Shown here in pieces: positions 7,831 through 14,499 of a stretch of DNA of 14,499 nucleotides. The notes under the pieces were generated by a model. That model was not told the origin of the DNA. It did not search any database and worked only from the letters and a program-made list of their open reading frames with translations. How positions within the stretch are numbered: position 1 is the first letter of the stretch; each line of letters starts with the position of its first letter. Source of the DNA: Zancudomyces culisetae (taxonomy: Eukaryota > Kickxellomycota > Harpellomycetes > Harpellales > Legeriomycetaceae); contig LSSK01001710.1 of assembly GCA_001969505.1 (NCBI GenBank), positions 1 to 14,499 on the forward strand, read 5' to 3'. A program made the position numbers and the translations under genes.

Positions 7831-7867
7831 TTGATTTTATTTTGTTTTATTTTGTTTTATTTTGTTA
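7831..7867 (+). repeat. 10-bp tandem repeat TTTGTTTTAT in the 3' flank of copy 2
   Basis: Two exact copies lie at 7841-7860, with a diverged copy before (TTGATTTTAT) and a partial one after. Like the 3871-3936 array it has a 10-bp period, here with T-tracts. It starts 7 bases after the stop codon, so it is probably in the 3' UTR. Confidence 0.85.
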
Positions 7868-8092
7868 CTCTATTTTATTATATTTCATACTATTTGTGTT
7901 GTTCTTAATTTATAGTCTAAGATCTGTGTTTTTTGAATTTGGCACTAATAATTGCAATACAAAAAAGGATAAAATATTTGTGTAATTTTTTTTGTTTCGA
8001 GCATATTTTTGCAAGTTGATTTCTATATTACATTTGCAAGAATTAATTTTACTTTCGCATAAACCAAGGCAGCACAGGTAGACATACACAAA

Positions 8093-8627
8093 ATGGCTGA
8101 TACTAACAACTCAATGAGCTCAATGATCTCACAGCCCCTCGATCTTGTCAAACTTTGTCTCGATGAAAACATTTACATAAAGCTGCGGGGTACTCGGGAA
8201 CTTTTTGGAAAATTACACGCCTACGACCAGCACTTAAACATGGTTCTTGAAGATGTAGAGGAACGAGTTACGGTAATTAACGAAAATTCAGCCGATGAAA
8301 TTCAAACTCAGGTAAGATCCCCTCCACCAATACGACAATCCTTACTCGAATTAGAAATATATTGCCAATTCATCTTTACGAGTTTTTCTTTTTGATTAAA
8401 TATAGACACTGGTTAGAAACATGAAGATGATTTTTGTTAGAGGCGATGGCGTAATCCTTGTAAGTTTTTATTTATGATACTTTTTATTATCATGACATTC
8501 AAATGCGAATTTCTACGCCCACCCATGTGCGATCACCCTCGTTATTGTTATTGTTGTTGTTTTTTCTTTTTCTTTTGCTCACTCTATCAAAAATCGATTG
8601 TAGGTTTCACCCTCGAAGCGCCTTTGA
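8093..8627 (+). CDS. LSM3: U6 snRNA-associated Sm-like protein LSm3 (three exons)
   Basis: A subunit of the LSm2-8 ring that binds the 3' end of U6 snRNA in the spliceosome, and of the cytoplasmic LSm1-7 ring that promotes mRNA decapping. Exons 8093-8311, 8406-8459 and 8604-8627 encode 98 residues, the usual length for LSm3. The Sm1 motif covers about residues 15-60 (QPLDLVKLCLDENIYIKLRG, then GKLHAYDQHLNMVLEDVEE). Exon 2 gives the Sm2 motif MIFVRGDGVIL (81-91) and exon 3 adds the last strand, VSPSKRL. Without splicing the frame stops inside intron 1 and loses Sm2, so the introns are needed. Both introns are phase 0. The ATG follows CACAAA, a good context. The stop is TGA, and AATAAA lies at 8707-8712. 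Identification is secure. Confidence 0.95.
8312..8405 (+). other. Intron 1 of LSM3
   Basis: CAG|GTAAGA donor at 8312 and AATATAG acceptor ending at 8405 (94 nt, phase 0). A pyrimidine-rich tract and TTGAT precede the acceptor. Retention would stop translation at the in-frame TGA at 8393-8395. Confidence 0.9.
8460..8603 (+). other. Intron 2 of LSM3
   Basis: CTT|GTAAGT donor at 8460 and GATTGTAG acceptor ending at 8603 (144 nt, phase 0). A long pyrimidine tract (about 8545-8580) and CTCAC, a possible branch site, precede the acceptor. The third exon codes for only seven residues, yet it is needed for the final beta strand of the Sm fold. Confidence 0.9.
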
Positions 8628-9436
8628 AGCGATTAAAATCCGAATTAATGTTTGTAGCATATGACGACATTTACAACTTTTATAAACTAGCCCGAATTTA
8701 CTCTTTAATAAAGTCAACCTTGAAAACAGACATTTTTGACTTTTGACTATTGAATCTCTGTACAAAAATCTTATCTTACTAGTTGCCAGTTTACTATTGT
8801 GCCAGTATTATGATCTGGTTTGGTGGAATTCGTTTTACGCTTCATAAGGCACATTCAACAAACCAAAAGAGTAAAACCCAATAATTCAAACAGCCTGCTT
8901 TCATTCTGAGTATTAAGCTTATGCTTTTGTAAAGATACATATCTGGATTCTATCACTGCGTAGCTACCACAAGTTTCATATGCGTATAAACCAACAAAAG
9001 TTGTCAAACTTTCATTTTCTGTCATAACTGGTTGGCTATTCCATGATACCTTCCCTATGTTTTTAGATAAACAGTATTAGTATGTTCAAATTGGTTAAAT
9101 ATTTGACACCATGACCACATATTAACGCACACCAAAATTCATTCTAGAATCAGATTTCTTTGTTTGCGGAGCCTATTCGTTTGTATTGCAGAACACCTTC
9201 ACTTGAGCTATCCTTGTAGATAAAATATGTTAATGAACGACAAAAGTCGTGCATTCGAAAGGCTAAGTGTTTCCCTTGTAAGGTAGCCAATATTTTTAGA
9301 GTGAAATGGTACAGTGCTTTACTGGATAAAATGAACAAGTGGTTACACATTCAATTGTAGCATATAGTTACGAATAGTTTAATGTGATATTTAGCGCGTT
9401 TAACAAAGACAAACCAAAATAGCACCCATCAACAGG
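8628..9436. other. Gene desert, segment 1: LSM3 3' flank
   Basis: After the probable LSM3 poly(A) signal (8707-8712) I see no recognisable gene. On the minus strand 9150-9350 is an open frame of 66 codons whose product is mixed-composition and protein-like but matches nothing I know. No tRNA, repeat array or transposon end is evident. Confidence 0.5.
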
Positions 9437-9811
9437 ATGAATTGGAATTCCAAGAGCTCTACTAACACCAAACTTTTACAGAGAATAACCAACATTTATA
9501 AGATTCAAAACCCAAGAACAAAAATTTCATACTTCCTGGTATATGTAAATATGACAACTAATCTTATATTATTACTATACAAAGTTGAAATTTTTCAGGT
9601 AGGAATAATCTTAATTATTTTTGAAAATATACAAACTACCATTTTCTTAGTGATTCTGACATTAAATGTACCTTTCACAGGTACATTTATTAAAAATATT
9701 GAAAGTATTGTAAATACTGTATATAAAAGAGTACACCACATCCCCCCCCAAAATAATAGGTTGGGTCTATATTTTAATGATTGGCTTTTCGCACTGGGAG
9801 AAGTGTGTTGA
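9437..9811 (+). CDS. Hypothetical 124-codon reading frame, doubtful
   Basis: This frame begins with ATG and codes for an Ile/Leu/Asn/Thr-rich product with two hydrophobic stretches (about residues 32-49 and 54-79). I do not recognise it. Doubts: the composition is what AT-rich DNA gives by chance, a C8 run (9742-9749) crosses it, and an 11-bp perfect inverted repeat (9663-9689) lies inside it. It could equally be non-coding. Confidence 0.15.
   Translation: MNWNSKSSTNTKLLQRITNIYKIQNPRTKISYFLVYVNMTTNLILLLYKVEIFQVGIILIIFENIQTTIFLVILTLNVPFTGTFIKNIESIVNTVYKRVHHIPPQNNRLGLYFNDWLFALGEVC
9663..9689. repeat. 11-bp perfect inverted repeat, 5-nt loop
   Basis: TAAATGTACCT and AGGTACATTTA flank the loop TTCAC, giving a perfect hairpin of 27 bases. 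A second small dyad (AGTATT-GTA-AATACT, 9704-9718) follows 14 bases later. The hairpin is followed by A/T-rich DNA. Confidence 0.75.
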
Positions 9812-11034
9812 AATTAATGTACATAAATACTCTAAGAAGCCAGGAATTGTAGAAGCTTTGCTCCTATATACACTATAGTTACTGCTGCCTAATTCCTACT
9901 TCAGAAATTATTTGCTCACTTGAGCAACATAAAAAATTGTTCTCGCCTTTAGCCTGTATTCAAATGTTTGTCATAAATATTCGTTGTCAAGCAAAAGTTC
10001 AATCATCAGTTCAAAACAAGTCACTTGCGCCAACTCTGTAAATCACGCGAATTGGGTTATCCAACAAACTTGGAAGAACACAGTTCAATAGATACTCTAT
10101 ACTATGTTTTTTAAACTGCTCAGGAATAGTATTAAAGAAGCTATCTGAGCGGAATGCGTTGTACATGCGGGTCAAAGAGTTGCGTTCTAGGATTTGGGTG
10201 TCGTATTTACTTACGATCATTTCTCACCATCATTAACAAACAGCTGTAAATGAGTTACTAAAACTACCTATATAACTGGGATGAGTTGGTAATTATTTAA
10301 AATATGTTCACGCCTAATTATTTGAGACTGCAAAATACAACTAGGATGTTCTTATTTCAATTGAACAAAAAATAGGGAAAATGCATAAAAATTCAAATAA
10401 GTATATATACTAACAAAAAGAGAAAAGAGCAAAGAGCAAATAACAGGAACTACTCACATACATATAGTGCTCAAGTACTCGTTTAGCAGTCAGTTTTTTC
10501 AAGTATCTGGTTTTTCACTTTAGTATTTTAGCATTAGGAATACCTATTAATTTATATTTTACAAGAGAAAAGCAGTCTTAATAGTTTGGTTTCACAATAA
10601 AAAAATACTCAGTTCATCATTAAAGCTAATTACCGTAAACCAAAACAGAATAGTTGTATTTTAATACAATAGGGTGGGTTTTTAATATTTAAATTCAAAG
10701 AAGCTGTGCATTCTCTTTGATAGTTTTTGATAGTAAAAAAATATTTAGTATTTCAAGCAGCAACCCGGCTAAGTGCTCAGCAATTGTGCAATACGAGGTT
10801 GTTATGACAAGTTTACAAGCTGTCATAAAAAAATGCATTATTATCAGTATTTCTACGTATATGGCCACGGTTGAAAAAAATGTGGAAGGGGTCGTCTCTT
10901 TCAGTGTTGCTAAAAGTAATACTGTCTTTCTTGATATCATACACTTATTCTGCATTAACAGATACCTATTTGATAGAAAAAAAAAATACACACTCAAAAT
11001 TTCATCTCAGTATATGATATCCGGTTTGGGCTAG
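9812..11034. other. Gene desert, segment 2: possible gene remnants
   Basis: No recognised gene is present. Two short frames look more protein-like than their surroundings. On the minus strand, 10011-10220 (69 codons) has locally higher GC and mixed codons. On the plus strand, 10717-11034 (105 codons, opening with TTG) has a varied product containing NPAKCSAIVQYE and HLFCINRYLFDRKKK. I do not recognise either. They may be fragments of decayed genes or chance frames. Confidence 0.35.
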
Positions 11035-11843
11035 TTACCTTCATTTTTTCATTGAGAGTCATATTTGGAACGCCCAATGTGTATGAATACTATACTCCAA
11101 GCAGTTTGCTTTGAAATTGAGATGAAATCAAGAAAGCCTGAAAACCATCATCTAAATTTAGTCACAGAACAACTATGTTAATTTTTCCTACCATGATCTA
11201 AAAATACGTTGTTACTAAACTCGTAATGCTAAATAATTCTTGAACTATATTATAGATGCTTAATAAAAAGCAAACAAATAAGTGGACCATTTAAGGGTTG
11301 CAAAAGCATGAAAAGATGTTATAAATGCCGGGGTACCGGGTATTTTTTTTACTCAGTGTACAATCCGACCATCAATATACCCGTCGTTTGTTAACTTTAA
11401 TGTAACTGTATTATATGATCAAAGTTTACAGTAGGGTCAAGGCTTCACTGAGATTTAAATACATGCTAATTCAAAATACAAGAGTTTTTAACCAACACCT
11501 AGTGTCCTTGATTGTTACGCACTTTGCGTTTGAAGCAAAACGGTGCAAAGTTATGGATATAAACTGCTGTGCTTATTGAAGAATGAGTAGTAAAATTGTT
11601 AGGAGGACAGACAGAACCACAAACCTCTAACAAGTGGAGGCTCTTGGAAAAAATTTTCTCTGCGACGTCGAATACCAAAAAAAAAAGAAGGTTCTATACA
11701 TGAAGAGATAAGAGAATCAAGTCTTGGTGTAAACCCTTCCTTTTATATTATGTAATATATTGAAAACAAATTATATAATATTTGACGAGTAATTTTAATT
11801 TCTGCTTTTAATGAGCAGAGGGAATATTATCAATAAAGTAAAA
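11035..11843. other. Gene desert, segment 3: nothing recognised
   Basis: AT-rich DNA with stops in all frames. The only notable spots are a GC-rich CCGGGGTACCGG followed by T8 (11328-11350) and a CGACGTCG palindrome (11663-11670). I see no gene, tRNA or repeat array. Confidence 0.5.
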
Positions 11844-11892
11844 AGGGCTTGGGGTTTGGAGTTTGGGGTCTGAAGTTTGGGGTTTGGGGTTA
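11844..11892 (+). repeat. Degenerate (GGGGTTT)n telomere-like array
   Basis: Seven consecutive 7-base units follow one another in register: AGGGCTT, GGGGTTT, GGAGTTT, GGGGTCT, GAAGTTT, GGGGTTT, GGGGTTA. It is conspicuously G-rich in an AT-rich region, with four G4 runs and one G3 run. It resembles a decayed telomere-type repeat and could fold as a G-quadruplex. Confidence 0.85.
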
Positions 11893-11981
11893 AGATAATA
11901 AGGTAGCAAAAAACAGCACAGGTGCCCGCATTTAATCTTTAGTAGGAAAGAAGTGTTTGTATCATGAACAACATTTTATAC

Positions 11982-12079
11982 ATGCAAAGGCGGAGCGGTT
12001 GAGTCTTGACCTCGAATATTATTTATGTGCAAATAATGGAAAGGTTTGTATTCGAAAATCCGGGTTCTAACTTCAGCAT
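11982..12079 (+). other. tRNA-like relic or pol III-type promoter (weak)
   Basis: AGGCGGAGCGGTTGAG at 11988-12003 matches 14 of 16 bases of the A-box/D-arm typical of tRNA-Leu/Ser (TGGCCGAGCGGTTGAG type). About 60 bases on is GGTTCTAACTTC (12063-12074), a degenerate B-box. Flanks ATGCAAAG (11982-11989) and CTTCAGCAT (12071-12079) can pair imperfectly like an acceptor stem. Between them is a 7-bp hairpin (ATTATTT/AAATAAT). The D-stem and T-stem do not close properly, so it is not a functional tRNA as written. It may be a pseudogene or a coincidence. Confidence 0.25.
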
Positions 12080-12250
12080 TATGTGTCTAATTTAAACAAG
12101 TAATAAAACATAGTACTAATTAAACACCTATGACCTAAAAGCAAAAACAACAGTTACGTTCGGGTTATTAACTGCATAAAATGATTATAACAGTTTATAA
12201 TTTTTTGTAAGCTTTATGTAAAATAAATAAAAAGTGACTTTTTGTCAAAT

Positions 12251-12260
12251 AGCGATCGCT
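12251..12260. repeat. Perfect palindrome AGCGATCGCT
   Basis: A 10-base self-complementary site, flanked by CAAAT on the left and, after three bases, ATTTG on the right, so the dyad extends imperfectly to 23 bases. It is GC-rich against an AT-rich background and may be a binding site for a dimeric protein. Confidence 0.6.
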
Positions 12261-12578
12261 GCCATTTGGGTTGGGGTTATTATTTCTTTTGAATTTTATT
12301 CCTTTAATAGTTTTTTGTTCGTTTTTTGTAACTGCATGAATTACAAATATGTAAATATGAATTGATTTTGTATAGTTTACATAATCTTAATAAATATCCC
12401 CACCCCCTTCACCAGCTAGGGGACCAATACCTCATTTATTCATCATTGATCATATGCACTCACGTAAACGAGCTCTGCAGCTAATTATACCAAAAAAAAA
12501 ACTTGGGTGAAAATGATATGCACTATTCAACTCCCAAACTCACCAGAACCATGAGAAACAAGTAAAGCGGAGTGCTGC

Positions 12579-13307
12579 TTGATGCCTATTATAGTTTTGT
12601 TTGGTAGTTTCGTGAATATGTCTGGACCCAAACGGTGCACAAAAATCACATCAATGTACCGCACTATGGCATCATATTTTAAGCAAAGCAATCATCATAC
12701 AAGCGGCTCAGATTTAGGTTCTATCCTAAATCAGAAAGTCTACCTAGCCATTTGCAAACCCAAAGTATTAAATGTATAAAACACATTGGAAAAATCTATA
12801 AACACCAAGAGGTCTCTTCCCCAAAAAAATCCATAGTCAAAGCACAGTGTTGCAGTTTTGAGATGCATCGAGATCTCTAAATCTGCTTTTCTAATGCTTG
12901 TAATTACGTGCAGTGTTGTTATTTTTTCGCAGAAAAGAGCCCTGAATTCGCACTGAGACCAAACGCCAAAACAAAGAAAAAAATAGTGGAAAAAAAAGAG
13001 CTAGGTACTACATCCATAACCTAGAAGATTAGTGACTGTGTTTCCAAGTACTCTCCATTGCCCGCGCTGTAAGCATGGTGTCGTGTGATACGTTTGCACT
13101 ATAGCCTTGTATTACCAATACGGCAATCAAAATCATTTTTAGAGTCCAGAATATGTAAAGAGTTTGCTAATTTTTCTTTTTAGCTAAATCGTGGATTTTC
13201 TAAACTATCCACATTACATAAAGCAGTTGTTCTAAAAAAAGCTTTTTTTTTTTACTTTTTTTTTTCAAAACCTAAGCAAAATAATGAAAAAAGCAAACAC
13301 GATTTGG
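12579..13307. other. Gene desert, segment 5: GT69 upstream region
   Basis: Two small frames lie here. On the plus strand 12579-12779 has 66 codons, of unknown kinship. On the minus strand 13029-13136 has 35 codons, with a hydrophobic signal-peptide-like start and a Thr/Met/His-rich tail. Neither is recognised. A7-GC-T11 (13234-13253) plus a T10 run (13256-13265) form a poly(dA:dT) block typical of nucleosome-poor promoters. Confidence 0.4.
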
Positions 13308-13314
13308 TATAAAA
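13308..13314 (+). promoter_or_regulatory. Probable TATA box of the GT69 gene
   Basis: TATAAAA sits 49 bases upstream of the ATG at 13357, just downstream of the long poly(dA:dT) block. The arrangement looks like a core promoter, though it implies a short 5' leader. Confidence 0.5.
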
Positions 13315-13356
13315 TCCGCTGGAGGAATTTTAAAGTTCATTTTTCAACAGTTCAAA

Positions 13357-14499
13357 ATGCAGGATCATCCATATATTTCATTAGTTGATACACACTCAAA
13401 AGGCATTATCGCCATGGCATTCAGAAAGAAGCATATAATAATAAGAATTATTCTTATTTCATTAACTATCATCACAATATACATTGCAGGTAATCTGTTA
13501 GGGGAGAGGGATGGCGAGGAACAGGATACAGTAAAAAATTCAAGAAAATTGACAGTCGATGTCAAACCTATCCAACCTGCAGAACTTTGTTCTACAGATG
13601 CCCGGATAGACTTTGATAAAAACAGAGAGGTGTATGGAAGATATTTGCCACTTTCTGCTTCAAGTCCCGACTATGTTGTTTATGAATATTCCATTCGAAA
13701 TCAGGTGTATTACTACAGAAAAAAGGAAAAAAATAACAAACACAAAAAACACCCTAGGTACTTTTTCGCCGCAAATCTGCACAATAATGAGGAAATACTC
13801 CCACAGTTTATGCAGGAGCTGCTGAGGGTATTTGAATTTTTGGGATTTGAAAATGTGTATATGTCTATATACGAAAATGGTTCTACCGATAAAACTAAAG
13901 AAATGCTAGAAAGCTTTTCAGCTCGTCTGGAGGAATATAAGGTTCAGCACAGGCTTAATATGGAGAATTCAAAACGCCCTGAAAACTCTCACAGAATAGA
14001 ATATTTGGCAAATGTTAGAAACAAGGCACTGGAGCCATACTATGAGTTTAGCGAGAGAAAAAGGCAGCGAAGGATGTTTAGCGGTGATCGAAGCATGGAA
14101 TTTGACAAAATCATATTTATCAATGATATTATGTTTTGCAGGAACGATATACTGGAACTGATTCTCCAATCTAATAACAACCAGGCAGATATAACATGTC
14201 CAATGGATTTGGACTACTATGACGAAACAGATTCATCAGGAAATAAGATCCCAATAAAGACATTCCGTGATACATGGGTGGCGAGAGATATAAAGGGAGA
14301 TGCGTTCAGAAAAAACATAAAGGATATAACTACCGACAGCGAATCAAACAAAAGAGCAGAAAAGGGGCTACCATTTCAAGTTCAATGCTGTTGGAATGGA
14401 GTTGTAGTATTAAATCCAAAGCCATTTGACAATCCATTTGATCTAAGGTTTAGAAGGTCAGTCCTTAATACAACCGAATGCGCAGCATCAGAGTGCTCA
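13357..14499 (+). CDS. Family-69 glycosyltransferase (CAP59/CMT1-type alpha-1,3-mannosyltransferase), 3'-truncated by window edge
   Basis: Predicted type II Golgi membrane enzyme of the fungal GT69 family, whose characterised Cryptococcus members include the alpha-1,3-mannosyltransferase CMT1 and the capsule protein CAP59. The frame is open to the last base, giving 381 residues without a stop. A short cytoplasmic N-terminus with basic RKKH is followed by one membrane anchor (27-45) and a variable stem. Catalytic-domain marks are YFFAANLHNNEEILP (135-149), SIYENGSTDKT (170-180), HRIEYLANVRNKALEP (212-227), IIFINDIMFC (252-261), ADITCPMDLDYYD (277-289), DTWVARDIKGDAFR (305-318), PFQVQCCWNGVVVL (339-352), RFRRS (364-368) and the CAASECS cysteine block (375-381). 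A later Met at residue 20 is an alternative start that would keep the anchor. I chose the first ATG because it follows TTCAAA. The family is secure; linkage specificity and acceptor are not. Confidence 0.93.
   Translation, partial: MQDHPYISLVDTHSKGIIAMAFRKKHIIIRIILISLTIITIYIAGNLLGERDGEEQDTVKNSRKLTVDVKPIQPAELCSTDARIDFDKNREVYGRYLPLSASSPDYVVYEYSIRNQVYYYRKKEKNNKHKKHPRYFFAANLHNNEEILPQFMQELLRVFEFLGFENVYMSIYENGSTDKTKEMLESFSARLEEYKVQHRLNMENSKRPENSHRIEYLANVRNKALEPYYEFSERKRQRRMFSGDRSMEFDKIIFINDIMFCRNDILELILQSNNNQADITCPMDLDYYDETDSSGNKIPIKTFRDTWVARDIKGDAFRKNIKDITTDSESNKRAEKGLPFQVQCCWNGVVVLNPKPFDNPFDLRFRRSVLNTTECAASECS

Larger units (their letters stand above)
11893..12578. other. Gene desert, segment 4: G-rich islands and palindrome
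   Basis: No gene is seen. It holds a tRNA-like stretch (11982-12079), the perfect 10-base palindrome AGCGATCGCT (12251-12260), another telomere-like TTTGGGTTGGGGTTA (12265-12279) and a C-rich CCCCACCCCC (12398-12407). Confidence 0.5.

Noticed and set aside
8474-8746. 90-codon plus-strand frame overlapping the LSM3 3' end
   Set aside because: It runs through intron 2 and then reads the third LSM3 exon and 3' flank in the wrong frame.
10550-10560. Exact match to the S. cerevisiae ARS consensus (ATTTATATTTT)
   Set aside because: Such matches are frequent in AT-rich DNA and the motif is specific to Saccharomyces-like origins, so it is not evidence of an origin here.
10695-10997. 100-codon minus-strand frame
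   Set aside because: It fully overlaps the plus-strand frame 10717-11034 and is a hydrophobic shadow with no recognisable features.
11328-11350. GC-rich CCGGGGTACCGG followed by T8, like an intrinsic terminator
   Set aside because: The organism is eukaryotic and no pol III gene lies upstream; the stem is only 4 bp.
12579-12779. 66-codon frame considered as a retrotransposon polymerase fragment
   Set aside because: No catalytic or RNase H motif could be found, and no long terminal repeats or target duplications are visible around it.
1-14499. CRISPR arrays, integrons, prokaryotic operons or toxin-antitoxin pairs
   Set aside because: No direct repeat-spacer pattern or bacterial gene signals; all recognised genes are fungal and intron-bearing genes are present.

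Overview
The window looks like nuclear DNA of an ascomycete fungus, most likely a yeast-type lineage. It is AT-rich and carries eukaryotic housekeeping genes (a CTD phosphatase, LSm3) with mostly long uninterrupted reading frames. Four short spliceosomal introns have GTAAGT, GTAAGA or GTAATT donors, not the rigid GTATGT of Saccharomyces. CTG codons fall at conserved leucine positions in LSm3 and in the family-69 glycosyltransferase, so the genome reads CTG as leucine and is not a CUG-reassigned yeast. I do not assign a genus.

All recognised genes lie on the + strand. In order: the 3' part of an FCP1-type RNA polymerase II CTD phosphatase (1-1674, start outside the window); a three-exon Nudix hydrolase of the NUDT19 type ending in the peroxisomal signal SKL (2116-3510); two diverged tandem copies of a DUF1295 / steroid 5-alpha-reductase-like membrane protein (4500-5759 and 6663-7823); a three-exon LSm3 gene (8093-8627); and, after a gene-poor stretch of about 4.7 kb, the 5' part of a family-69 (CAP59/CMT1-type) mannosyltransferase (13357-14499, running off the end).

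The genes do not form an obvious pathway. FCP1 and LSm3 are general mRNA machinery, the Nudix protein is predicted to hydrolyse CoA derivatives in peroxisomes, the DUF1295 pair are predicted membrane oxidoreductases, and the GT69 protein is a predicted Golgi-type glycosyltransferase. The only clear local relationship is the tandem duplication.

The most interesting non-genic signals are: a 10-bp tandem array of phased A-tracts (3871-3936) that should be intrinsically curved DNA; a sharp codon-usage switch inside the second DUF1295 copy; a competing-acceptor arrangement in Nudix intron 1; and, in the gene desert, a degenerate (GGGGTTT)n telomere-like array, a long perfect hairpin, a tRNA-like relic and several short protein-like reading frames that may be gene remnants. 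I found no convincing new multi-gene system.
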